Positions 25,633 to 33,283 of a stretch of DNA of 64,000 bases are shown here, one piece after another. Source of the DNA: Mobilibacterium timonense (GTDB lineage Bacteria > Bacillota > Clostridia > Peptostreptococcales > Anaerovoracaceae). Made by a program: the position numbers and the translations under genes. Location of the stretch: NCBI RefSeq assembly GCF_900155555.1, contig NZ_FUHN01000008.1, forward strand, positions 661,242 through 725,241, written 5' to 3'. Numbering within the stretch: position 1 is the first letter of the stretch; every line of letters begins with the position of its first letter. Below the pieces are notes generated by a model, which was given only the letters and a program-made list of their open reading frames with translations, ran no database searches and had not been told where the DNA came from.

Positions 25633-26064
25633 GGCGCGGGCGCCGTGCGCTTGAGCTGGTGAATTTCACCGCGGACGGGCGCCGTGCGCCTGATCTGGTG
25701 GATTTCGCCGCGGCCGTGCGCCTTGCGCCTGGGCCGCTGAGCCTAGCTGGAGCCGCGCCACCGCCGCAGTAAGGAAAACGCTCGACTGAGCCGCGATACT
25801 GCGAGGAACGAAAAAACTTTTTTCCAGGCGAGTCGCGGCATGAACGCGACACGGCACCGGAACGACGCCTACGCATCGCTGCACTGACGCACAAATGTGC
25901 GGGGGCACCACAGATGAAATGCGCACGCATACGCGTGCGCCACTGCGCTGACGCACGGCTGCCTGGACGCGCTGCTTACGCGGGCTGTTTAAGAGTGTTG
26001 CTAGCGCGCGCCACATGAGATTGCTGCTTGCGCGCATAAAGATAAAAGAAAGAGCAAAAATATA
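25633..26064. other. GC-rich non-coding gap between nadB and nadC
   Basis: The 432-bp gap carries a two-copy 39-bp tandem repeat at its left end. GCGCACGC and GCGTGCGC form a perfect 8-bp hairpin with loop ATAC at 25921-25940. Many GCGC/TGCGC tracts are present. No convincing ribosome-binding site or codon pattern is seen in any frame. Confidence 0.6.
25638..25715. repeat. 39-bp tandem repeat, two imperfect copies
   Basis: Copies at 25638-25676 and 25677-25715 begin GGGCGCCGTGCGC and end CCGCGG plus two or three bases, with about six differences. A partial third copy (GTGCGCCTTGCGCC) follows. The array starts just after the nadB stop codon. Confidence 0.75.
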
Positions 26065-26919
26065 ATGTACGATCCGATCACAATTAAACTCAACGTGGAG
26101 CCGCTTATCCTCAGCGCCTTGAGAGAAGACATCACCAGCGAGGACGTGTCCGCAAACTGCGTGATGCCCGAGGCGAAGAAGGGCACAGTTGACCTCATCT
26201 GCAAGGAGGACGGGGTCATCTGCGGCCTGCAGGTGTTCGAGAGGGTCTTCACACTGCTGGACGAAAACGTTGAGGCACGGTTCGACGTCTCCGACGGTGA
26301 CGAAGTAAAGAGGGGCCAGAAACTGGGGACCCTCCGGGGCGACATGCGCGTGCTTTTGTCTGGAGAGCGGACCGCCCTCAATTTCCTGCAGAGGATGAGC
26401 GGTATAGCCACATTCACGAGGCACATGGCGGAGCTGCTGGACGGGACTTCCATCCGGCTGCTGGATACTCGGAAAACCACTCCCAACAACAGGATCTTCG
26501 AGAAATACGCAGTCCGCACCGGCGGCGGGAACAACCACCGCTACAACCTTTCCGACGGTGTCATGCTGAAGGATAACCACATCGGGGCCGCGGGCGGGGT
26601 CGCGGAGGCGGTAAAAAAGGCCAGGGAGTACGCGCCTTTTGTCCGCAAGATCGAGGTGGAGGTGGAAGACCTCGACATGGTGCGCGAGGCCGTCCGTGCC
26701 GGGGCCGACATCATCATGCTGGACAACATGGATCACGATTCAATGGAAAAAGCCGTAGAGATCATCTCGGGCAGAGCCGAGATCGAGATCTCCGGAAACG
26801 TCACCCCGGAAAAAGCCGCAGAGATCCGAGACCTGAAAGTAGACTATGTATCCAGCGGCGCCCTCACGCACTCGGCACCGATACTGGACCTCTCACTCAA
26901 ACACATGCGCCCGCTGTGA
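26065..26919 (+). CDS. nadC: Nicotinate-nucleotide diphosphorylase (quinolinate phosphoribosyltransferase)
   Basis: NadC converts quinolinate and PRPP to nicotinate mononucleotide with release of CO2, the third de novo NAD step. The 284-residue length is standard. Family features are ALREDITSEDVS at the N-terminus, GERTALNFLQRMSGIAT (about residue 108), LDTRKTTP (about 140), GGGNNHRYNLSDGVMLKDNHI (about 153), IEVEVEDLDMVREAV, and IMLDNM then EISGNVTPEKAAEI. The ribosome-binding site is weak (AAAGAAAGAG). It is in line with nadB, but the 432-bp gap makes a shared transcript uncertain. A strong inverted repeat about 190 bp downstream can end it. Confidence 0.94.
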   Translation: MYDPITIKLNVEPLILSALREDITSEDVSANCVMPEAKKGTVDLICKEDGVICGLQVFERVFTLLDENVEARFDVSDGDEVKRGQKLGTLRGDMRVLLSGERTALNFLQRMSGIATFTRHMAELLDGTSIRLLDTRKTTPNNRIFEKYAVRTGGGNNHRYNLSDGVMLKDNHIGAAGGVAEAVKKAREYAPFVRKIEVEVEDLDMVREAVRAGADIIMLDNMDHDSMEKAVEIISGRAEIEISGNVTPEKAAEIRDLKVDYVSSGALTHSAPILDLSLKHMRPL

Positions 26920-27105
26920 TCTTTCAGGCGCCGCCCTGGCGATGTGCGGGTGGTGTTCAGGCGGTGCCCAGGCACTGTGCGCAGACCACAGACATGTGTC
27001 TCCGCACTACGCGCTCGGGTGGTATTCGCGGCTGGCAGACTGCATAAATATCAACTTGTGAGGGAATCGCGGGTGACTGACGCCGGCATACTGCGGAAAA
27101 AACAT

Positions 27106-27143
27106 AAATTTCCGGAATTGTAAATAGACAGTTCCGGAAATTT
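27106..27143. terminator. Perfect inverted repeat, probable bidirectional terminator after nadC
   Basis: AAATTTCCGGAA pairs with TTCCGGAAATTT (12 bp) across 14 nt. AAAAAACAT lies on the left and a short T run on the right. Confidence 0.6.
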
Positions 27144-27225
27144 TCTGTACAAACGACCAGCACAGTTTTCAAAATGGGCTGTGGATTATTATTCATAATT
27201 TTAATTCCATATCACATACCCTTTT

Positions 27226-27243
27226 TCGGCGTTTCCCCTGGAA
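27226..27243 (-). repeat. 18-bp dispersed repeat, copy 1
   Basis: Reverse complement of TTCCAGGGGAAACGCCGA, exact. The other copies are at 27467, 27488, 37377 and 37638. Confidence 0.85.
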
Positions 27244-27462
27244 CTTTTTCCCGCGACCGGAGACGCTGGCGAGACTCTGAATAGAAAAAGTATTATTATT
27301 CTGCCTTCAAGTGAGCACCGATCTCACCGCGTTGGTGTGATCAGTCTCATTGCTATCTTTTTGAGACTTTTGAATCTGATTCCTGTGACCATCTGGCAAC
27401 TTCAAGCTGTAATGTCCAGTTTTGTATTACTCTGTTCTTATTTTCAGTTGATCGAGTCGGTA

Positions 27463-27509
27463 GGCTTTCCAGGGGAAACGCCGAAAATCGGCGTTTCCCC
27501 TGGAAAGCC
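27463..27509. repeat. Perfect 22-bp-arm palindrome containing copies 2 and 3 of the 18-bp repeat
   Basis: GGCTTTCCAGGGGAAACGCCGA and its exact reverse complement are separated by AAA. The 18-mer TTCCAGGGGAAACGCCGA is at 27467-27484 on the plus strand and at 27488-27505 on the minus strand. As RNA it would form a very stable hairpin. No T run follows. Confidence 0.9.
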
Positions 27510-27528
27510 CTCATCTCACAGAAGCGGT

Positions 27529-27556
27529 ATCCGCAATTTCCTCCGGAATTGCGGAT
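27529..27556. repeat. 10-bp-arm inverted repeat
   Basis: ATCCGCAATT pairs with AATTGCGGAT across TCCTCCGG. It lies 20 bp after the large palindrome. Confidence 0.65.
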
Positions 27557-27714
27557 GTTCATATGCGATAAACTGCATAAATATGCTCAAAACACGATTC
27601 ACCCAATGCCCCTATCCTTCTTGTCAGACACACTGGTCTCACCACTATATTTATTTACTATCATGTGACGCACAAATGAGACCCCAGGCATTCTAGAGCT
27701 CGGCGTTCATCATT

Positions 27715-27932
27715 CCGGACAGTACACTTTCAGAAATCGCATCTTTGCACTGCTCGCTGTGACTCCAGATCCGTTTTCAGAGCCGGTTCCGAGCAGTACA
27801 GATTTGGGTATCATGACTTAGTACTGCTTTTTGTCGCTCCGAATCAGCTTACGAAACCGGAAACGAGCAGTACAGATTTGGAAATCGCCACCCAGTACTG
27901 CTCGCCCGCGCTCCTGGCGAACCTGCACAACT
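27715..27932. repeat. 74-bp tandem repeat, three copies, each a potential hairpin
   Basis: CAGTAC recurs at 27720, 27794 and 27868, and the opposite arm (GCACTGCTCG, GTACTGCTTT, GTACTGCTCG) at 27747, 27821 and 27895. Both series have a period of exactly 74 bp. In copies 2 and 3 CGAGCAGTACAGATTTGG is shared and AGCAGTAC pairs with GTACTGCT. Copy 2 is followed by TTTTT, so it could terminate transcription. Copy 1 is degenerate. Unit borders are approximate. It ends about 55 bp before the his promoter. Confidence 0.75.
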
Positions 27933-27985
27933 CGATCTGTTCGAATTCCATCAAATAACTTTCTTCAATACAATCTTTCACGGTG

Positions 27986-28014
27986 TTGACTTTAGCACAG
28001 TAGAGTAGTAACAT
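27986..28014 (+). promoter_or_regulatory. his operon promoter with flanking inverted repeat
   Basis: TTGACT (27986-27991), a 17-nt spacer and TAACAT (28009-28014). GTTGAC at the -35 is mirrored by GTCAAC just after the -10, bracketing the core promoter, so it may be an operator. The yerC start is about 150 nt downstream. Confidence 0.65.
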
Positions 28015-28166
28015 AGCGTCAACTTGGCACGTGGGCCTGAGGTGAGCAGGCGCCAACCTCGCGGAGCGACAAGTCATGTTTGCGTCAGACCCGCATAGCG
28101 GCAGTCAAAACCCGCGCCGCGACCAGATATTTTTTCAACGATTTTTTACAGGAGGACGAAGGCTGT

Positions 28167-28460
28167 ATGGATCACAGAGAGAAGGACAAAGAGTACAGGG
28201 AGAATTTCTACAGGGCGATCCTGTCGCTGGAGACCCTGGACGAATGCGACGCTTTTTTCCAGGACGTGTGCACGATCAAGGAGTTCAACGACCTGATCCG
28301 CCGCCTGGAGGTGGCGAAGATGCTCTCAAACGGGAAGGTCTTCAACGAGATCAGCAAGGAGACGGGAATGAGCTCCACCACCATCAGCCGGGTGAACAAG
28401 TGCCTCAACTACGGCCCGGGAGGATACCGCATGGTGCTGGACAGATTGGAGAACAAATGA
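28167..28460 (+). CDS. TrpR-like YerC/YecD family regulator, probable his operon regulator
   Basis: This 97-residue DNA-binding protein is of the TrpR superfamily (YerC/YecD type). The helix-turn-helix is at about residues 45-80 (IRRLEVAKMLSNGKVFNEISKETGMSSTTISRVNKCL), followed by YGPGGYRMVLDRL. The ATG at 28167 has GGAGG 11 nt upstream. A longer frame reaching back to 28080 has no ribosome-binding site and is rejected. Its stop overlaps the hisZG start (ATGA), so it is the first gene of the his operon. TrpR-family proteins in this position have been proposed as histidine-responsive repressors (HisR). That role here is inferred from context. Confidence 0.88.
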   Translation: MDHREKDKEYRENFYRAILSLETLDECDAFFQDVCTIKEFNDLIRRLEVAKMLSNGKVFNEISKETGMSSTTISRVNKCLNYGPGGYRMVLDRLENK

Positions 28461-30163
28461 TGAAAGATTACGCAGCCATCCTGAGCAGAAGTGAAAAAGC
28501 CATATACGACCTGCGCGACCTGTACCGGCGCCACGGCTACAGGCTTTTCAGGACGGGAAAATTCGAGGACTACCAGCTCTACAGCAAGAACCGGGACTTC
28601 CTCGGCAAGGACGGGATAATAACCTTCACCGACAACCGCGGGCGGATCATGGCCCTCAAGCCGGACGTCACCCTGTCAATCGCCAAGAACAGCCAGTACG
28701 CCCCGGACACCGTGGAGCGCTACTGCTACGACGACCAGGTCTACCGCATGAGCCGTGGAAAAGGAGATTTTCGCGAGATCGATCAGACCGGCGTCGAGTG
28801 CATCGGCGACCTCACCGAGGATCACGTCCTCGAGGTGATCCAGCTGGCGGTCAAGAGCCTGGAGGCCATCTCCGACGACTATGTCCTCACCATCTCCCAC
28901 ATGGGCATCGTGAGAGGCTTCATCTCCATACTCGGCCTGTCCGAAGACGCAGAGGAAAAAGTCCTCAGGGCCGTCGGCAACAAGAACTTCCACACCGCCG
29001 CCGCGGTCTGCGCCGGAGAGGGCGTGAGCAGATTCATGATCAGCAAGCTGGAGGAGCTCATCGCGACGAGCGGCACCATGGATCAGGTGCTCGGCTCCAT
29101 CGAGGACCTGGCCATGAACCAGGAGATGGAAAAGGCCGCCCGCGAGCTCCGCAGGATCCAGGAGGCACTGGACAGCACGGGGCTGGCGAAAGCGGGGGCG
29201 ATACGCTTCGACTTTTCCATGGTCAACGACATGGGATACTACAACGGAGTGATCTTCCAGGGATTCGTGAGAGGCGTTCCATATGCCGTCCTTTCCGGTG
29301 GCCGTTACGATAACCTCATGGAAAAGATGGGGCGTAAGGGCGGAGCCATCGGTTTTTCCGTGGACATCTCGGCCCTCGAGGATAACAGCCAGGAGGCTGG
29401 AGCCGCAGTAGCCGGCGAAGGAGCATCTACTGGCACTGGAGTCGCGATCGCAGGCGCAAAAAAAGCCGAAATGAAGGCCGGTGCCGCAACTGAAGGCAGG
29501 CAGATGATCAACGTGGCCCTCCCTAAGGGCCGCCTGGGTGAAAAGGTCTACAGCATGTTCGCCGCCGCGGGCTACGAGGCCCCCGAGCTGCTGGACCCGG
29601 GCAGGAAGCTGATATTCACAAACGAAGAGGCGGGAGTGAGCTTTTTCTGGGTAAAGCCTTCCGACGTGGCGATCTACGTGGAGCGGGGAGCCGCAGACGT
29701 GGGCGTCGTGGGAAAAGACATTTTGCTGGAGGGCGGCAGCGACGTTTACGAGCTCCTGGACCTGGGCATTGGCAGGTGCCGCATGATGGTGGCCGGCCCG
29801 AAGGACTGGGAGGACAACACCGACAGGACCCTGAGAGTCGCCACGAAGTTCCCGAGGATCGCATCGAAGTACTACACCGACAGGAGCCGGGACATCGACA
29901 TCATCAAGCTGAACGGGTCCATAGAGATCGCCCCTATCCTGGGTCTGAGCGACGTGATCGTGGACATAGTTGAGACCGGGAACACCCTCAGGGCCAACGA
30001 TCTGGAGCCCAAGGAAAAGATCGTGGACATCAGCGCCAGGTTCATCGCCAACAAGGCCATATACAACTTCAAGTCCGGGGAGATCGGCAGGATCGTGTCG
30101 GCGCTGAGCGAGTCGGTGGCAGCGACGGGGACCTCGGAAACGCCGAAGGCACAGAAAGCGTGA
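28457..30163 (+). CDS. hisZG: Fused ATP phosphoribosyltransferase: HisZ regulatory plus HisG catalytic subunit
   Basis: One 568-residue frame encodes both subunits of the first enzyme of histidine synthesis. Residues 1 to about 315 are HisZ, a histidyl-tRNA-synthetase paralogue (YRRHGYRLFRTGKFEDY, ITFTDNRGRIMALKPDVTLSIAK, QVYRMSRGKGDFREIDQTGVECIG, SGGRYDNLMEKMGRKGGAIGFSVDI). Residues about 316-349 are an Ala/Gly-rich linker. Residues 350-568 are a short-form HisG (INVALPKGRLGEKVYSMF, DVAIYVERGAADVGVVGKD, ATKFPRIASKYY, GSIEIAPILGLSDVIVDIVETG). In most bacteria with short HisG the two are separate genes forming a hetero-octamer. The ATG at 28457 overlaps the yerC stop. No internal stop or frameshift is seen. 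A secondary start at M350 cannot be excluded. Confidence 0.93.
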   Translation: MMKDYAAILSRSEKAIYDLRDLYRRHGYRLFRTGKFEDYQLYSKNRDFLGKDGIITFTDNRGRIMALKPDVTLSIAKNSQYAPDTVERYCYDDQVYRMSRGKGDFREIDQTGVECIGDLTEDHVLEVIQLAVKSLEAISDDYVLTISHMGIVRGFISILGLSEDAEEKVLRAVGNKNFHTAAAVCAGEGVSRFMISKLEELIATSGTMDQVLGSIEDLAMNQEMEKAARELRRIQEALDSTGLAKAGAIRFDFSMVNDMGYYNGVIFQGFVRGVPYAVLSGGRYDNLMEKMGRKGGAIGFSVDISALEDNSQEAGAAVAGEGASTGTGVAIAGAKKAEMKAGAATEGRQMINVALPKGRLGEKVYSMFAAAGYEAPELLDPGRKLIFTNEEAGVSFFWVKPSDVAIYVERGAADVGVVGKDILLEGGSDVYELLDLGIGRCRMMVAGPKDWEDNTDRTLRVATKFPRIASKYYTDRSRDIDIIKLNGSIEIAPILGLSDVIVDIVETGNTLRANDLEPKEKIVDISARFIANKAIYNFKSGEIGRIVSALSESVAATGTSETPKAQKA

Positions 30164-30280
30164 TCCCCGCAGGAACGGATGATCAGAAGAAAATTACACG
30201 GCCGCGGCCGGGCGACCATCTACAGTGCTGGTTACAATACCAGCCGCCGCGCATATAACACAGAAGAGAAAGGAAGATCC

Positions 30281-31561
30281 ATGATCCGGATAATGAGATA
30301 CGGGCAGGACGAGGCAGAGAAGATATTTTCCAGGACCCGGATGCCTGCCGACGTTGAGGACATCGTAAAGGGGATAATCAAGGATGTCCGGGAAGGCGGA
30401 GACGCCAGCATCAGAGAATACAACAAGCGATTCGACGGCTTCGATTATGAGGACTTCAAGGTGAGCCAGGCCGAGATAGACCGGGCTTTCGAGGAGGTCG
30501 ACCCGGAATTCCTGGAGGTCCTGAAAGAAGCTGCAGAGAACATCAGGGCATTTCACAGCAACCAGGTACGCAGGGGCTTTCAGATGGAAAAAGAGGACGG
30601 CATCGTCCTCGGCCAGAAGGTCCTCCCCATCCAGAAGGTGGGCATCTACGTTCCGGGAGGCACGGCAGCCTATCCGTCCACGGTCCTCATGAACTGCATC
30701 CCCGCAAAGCTGGCGGGCTGCAGCGAGATCGTGATAACCACGCCGGCCACTGGCGGCAAGGTAAACCCTAACATACTTGCCGCCGCCCACATCGCCGGAG
30801 CCACGCAGATCTTCAAGGTGGGAGGAGCCCAGGCCATCGCCGCCCTGGCATACGGCACCGAGACCGTCCCGCAGGTGTACAAGATCGTGGGCCCTGGCAA
30901 CGCCTTCGTGGCTGAGGCAAAAAAGCAGGTCTTCGGACAGGTCGCCATCGACATGATCGCCGGCCCGTCTGAGATACTCGTGCTGTCGGACGGAAAGACC
31001 AGGCCTGACTTCCTGGCGGCGGACATGCTGTCCCAGGCGGAGCACGACAAGTTCGCCAGCGCCGTCCTGATCACAGACTCCCGGGAGCTGGCTGGGAACG
31101 TGGCACAGGAGATCGAAAAGCAGCTCCAGACCCTGCCGAGGCAGGAGATCGCAAGGGCTTCCATAGAAAACAACGGGAAGATCATCGTCACCGACGACCT
31201 GGAAAAGGCCGTGGAGGTCTCCAACGAGATCGCTCCGGAGCACCTGGAGCTGTGCGTAGAGGAGCCTTTCGAGCTGCTGGAAAAAGTCACCAACGCCGGG
31301 TCGGTATTCCTCGGCAGGGACTGCCCTGAGGCGCTTGGCGACTATTTCGCCGGACCGAACCACACCCTGCCTACGAGCGGCACCGCGAAGTTCTACAGCC
31401 CGCTCGGGGTAGATGATTTTGTGAAGAGAATGCAGTATTCTTATTACACACCGGAAGCGCTCGACAAGGCGGCGGACAAGATCGCCTGCTTTGCGGAAAA
31501 AGAGGGTCTCGGCGGCCACGGCAGGAGCGCGGTGATCCGTAGCAGGAACCGCGGGAAGTAA
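30281..31561 (+). CDS. hisD: Histidinol dehydrogenase
   Basis: HisD catalyses the last two steps, oxidising L-histidinol to histidine with NAD+ and a bound Zn2+. From the ATG at 30281 (AAAGGAAG upstream) the protein has 426 residues, the usual size. The open frame back to 30179 lacks a ribosome-binding site. Key parts are VPGGTAAYPSTVLMNCIPAKLAG (about residue 125), GGAQAIAALAYGTETVPQVYKIVGPGN (about 185), DMIAGPSEILVLSD, AADMLSQAEHD (Zn ligands Gln/His) and GPNHTLPTSGTAKF (catalytic His). It is second in the biosynthetic block, 117 bp after hisZG. Confidence 0.95.
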   Translation: MIRIMRYGQDEAEKIFSRTRMPADVEDIVKGIIKDVREGGDASIREYNKRFDGFDYEDFKVSQAEIDRAFEEVDPEFLEVLKEAAENIRAFHSNQVRRGFQMEKEDGIVLGQKVLPIQKVGIYVPGGTAAYPSTVLMNCIPAKLAGCSEIVITTPATGGKVNPNILAAAHIAGATQIFKVGGAQAIAALAYGTETVPQVYKIVGPGNAFVAEAKKQVFGQVAIDMIAGPSEILVLSDGKTRPDFLAADMLSQAEHDKFASAVLITDSRELAGNVAQEIEKQLQTLPRQEIARASIENNGKIIVTDDLEKAVEVSNEIAPEHLELCVEEPFELLEKVTNAGSVFLGRDCPEALGDYFAGPNHTLPTSGTAKFYSPLGVDDFVKRMQYSYYTPEALDKAADKIACFAEKEGLGGHGRSAVIRSRNRGK

Positions 31562-31620
31562 AGGTGTCGCATCTGGTGTGAAAGGATGAAACTTTTTACA
31601 TATTGTGTGAAGGAGATACG

Positions 31621-32682
31621 ATGAGCAGATTTCTGAAAGAACGATACCAGGGCTTCCAGTCTTATACACCTGGGGAGCAGCCGCAGGATCAGGAGTACAT
31701 CAAGCTGAACACCAACGAGTCTCCGTATCCGCCGGCGCCGGGTGTGATCAGCGCCCTTGATGAGACGGACTTCGAGAGACTCAGGCTGTATCCCGATCCC
31801 ACGGGGCGCCGGCTCAAGGAGAAGATCGCGAAGCTTTACGGGGTCAGGCCGGAAAACGTCTTTCTGAGCAACGGCTCCGACGACATACTGAACTTCGCTT
31901 TTCTCGCATTTAACGACGACGATGACACACTTCTTTTCCCGGACATAACATACAGCTTCTACAAGGTCATCGCCGGTCTCCACGGCGTGAACTACAGGGA
32001 AGTGCCGCTGAAGGAGGACATGACAGTGGACGTGGAGGCCTTCTGCGAGGAGTCCTCCAACGTGGTGATCCCGAATCCGAACGCCCCGACAGGCATGACC
32101 CTGGGACTGGATGCTATCAGGGAGATCGCGAAGGCCAACTCCAACCACATCGTGCTCGTGGACGAGGCCTACGTGGACTTCGGTGCGGAGACCGCGATCC
32201 CTCTCACGAAGGAGCTGGACAACGTGCTGGTGTCCCAGACCTTTTCCAAGTCAAGGAGCTTCGCCGGAGGAAGGCTGGGGTTCGCCATCGGCGACGAGGG
32301 CGTCATCAGGGATCTGGAGATGATCAAGTACTCTACGAATCCTTACAACGTGAACACACTGTCCCTCATACTGGCGGAGGCGGCGATCGACGAGAATGAT
32401 TATTATGTCGCCAACTGCAGGAAGGTCGCGGAGACCAGAGAGGCGGCGGAAAAGGCCCTGAAGGCCCTCGGCGCGGAGGTGCTCCCGTCGAAGGCAAACT
32501 TCATCTTCGCCAGGTTCCCGGGTTTTGAGGGGCAGGAGATATACAGCCAGCTGAAGAAGCGGGGCATCCTGGTGCGCCACTGGGAGCAGGACAGGATCAG
32601 GGACTGGTCCAGGATCACCGTGGGCACACCGGAGCAAATGGAAAAGCTCGTCGACATGCTTAAGGAGATAATGAAAAAATGA
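31621..32682 (+). CDS. hisC: Histidinol-phosphate aminotransferase
   Basis: HisC is a PLP-dependent fold-type I enzyme converting imidazole-acetol phosphate to histidinol phosphate. It has 353 residues from the ATG at 31621, which has GAAGGAG 6-7 nt upstream. Family motifs are LNTNESPYPPAPGV, RLYPDPTG, FLSNGSDDILNFAF (about residue 82), NPNAPTGM (about 150), VDEAYVDFG and the PLP lysine in SQTFSKSRSFAGGRLG (about residue 211). HisC also serves aromatic amino acids in some bacteria. The stop overlaps the hisB start (ATGA). Confidence 0.95.
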   Translation: MSRFLKERYQGFQSYTPGEQPQDQEYIKLNTNESPYPPAPGVISALDETDFERLRLYPDPTGRRLKEKIAKLYGVRPENVFLSNGSDDILNFAFLAFNDDDDTLLFPDITYSFYKVIAGLHGVNYREVPLKEDMTVDVEAFCEESSNVVIPNPNAPTGMTLGLDAIREIAKANSNHIVLVDEAYVDFGAETAIPLTKELDNVLVSQTFSKSRSFAGGRLGFAIGDEGVIRDLEMIKYSTNPYNVNTLSLILAEAAIDENDYYVANCRKVAETREAAEKALKALGAEVLPSKANFIFARFPGFEGQEIYSQLKKRGILVRHWEQDRIRDWSRITVGTPEQMEKLVDMLKEIMKK

Positions 32683-33266
32683 GGAACGCAGAGGTAAACA
32701 GGGAGACCGCCGAGACCAAGATCAGCCTTTGGCTGGACCTCGATGGCAGCGGAAAGACGGACATCGCCACCGGGTGCGGGTTCATGGATCACATGCTGAC
32801 ACTTTTTGCCGCCCACGGCAGGTTCGACCTGATGATAAACGCCTCGGGAGACACCTACGTGGACTACCACCACCTGGTGGAGGACCTGGGGATCTGCATG
32901 GGGCAGGCACTGGACGAGGCCCTCGGAGACCGGAGGGGCATCACGAGATACGGCGAGAAGATCCTGCCGATGGACGAGGCCCTGATCCTCACGGCCGTTG
33001 ACATCAGCGGAAGGGCCTTCCTGGACTACAGGCTCGAGGGCCTGACCCAGAAGGTGGGTGACTTCGACACGGAGCTGGCCAGGGAATTCATGGCAGCCCT
33101 GGTGAGGAACTCGGCCATCACCCTGCACATAAGGCAGCTGGCCGGCGAAAACACACACCATATCCTCGAGGGCATGTTCAAGAGCTTCGGGAGGTCGCTG
33201 TCGCAGGCCGTGTCCATAGAGGCGGGAAGGGAGAACGAGATCCCTTCCACAAAGGGTATGATTTAA
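32679..33266 (+). CDS. hisB: Imidazoleglycerol-phosphate dehydratase
   Basis: HisB (monofunctional) dehydrates imidazole glycerol phosphate, using a di-manganese centre built from repeated His/Glu motifs. The 195 residues match the family. The motifs are GCGFMDHMLTLFAAHGRFDL (about residue 30), YVDYHHLVEDLGICMGQAL (about 62), AVDISGRAFLDYRLEG, LHIRQLAGENTHHILEGMFKSFGRSL and the C-terminal IPSTKGMI. No phosphatase domain is fused; a PHP-type phosphatase at the end of the operon supplies that step. It is translationally coupled to hisC. Confidence 0.96.
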   Translation: MRNAEVNRETAETKISLWLDLDGSGKTDIATGCGFMDHMLTLFAAHGRFDLMINASGDTYVDYHHLVEDLGICMGQALDEALGDRRGITRYGEKILPMDEALILTAVDISGRAFLDYRLEGLTQKVGDFDTELAREFMAALVRNSAITLHIRQLAGENTHHILEGMFKSFGRSLSQAVSIEAGRENEIPSTKGMI

Positions 33267-33283
33267 GGACATAGGAGCGTCTC

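Larger units (their letters stand above)
26920..28166. other. 1.25-kb repeat-rich non-coding stretch upstream of the his operon
   Basis: No gene is supported here; short open frames lack ribosome-binding sites and coding texture. The stretch turns AT-rich after about 27060. In order it holds an inverted repeat (27106), an 18-bp dispersed repeat (27226), a 22-bp-arm perfect palindrome (27463), a 10-bp-arm hairpin (27529), three 74-bp tandem hairpin units (about 27715-27932) and the his promoter (27986). GCATAAATAT occurs at about 27042 and 27571, and again at about 37687 on the far side of the his operon. Confidence 0.6.

Noticed and set aside
25301..25930. 209-codon minus-strand frame across the nadB end and the nadB-nadC gap
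   Set aside because: Arg/Ser/Pro-rich translation of GC-rich repeats, with no ribosome-binding site or family resemblance.
27715..27932. CRISPR array
   Set aside because: Only three units with a 74-bp period and internal hairpins, diverged copies and no cas genes. Not a CRISPR layout.
26920..28166. T-box riboswitch for the his operon
   Set aside because: No AGGGTGGNACCGCG-type T-box sequence was found. ACCGCG near 27325 stands alone without the rest of the motif.
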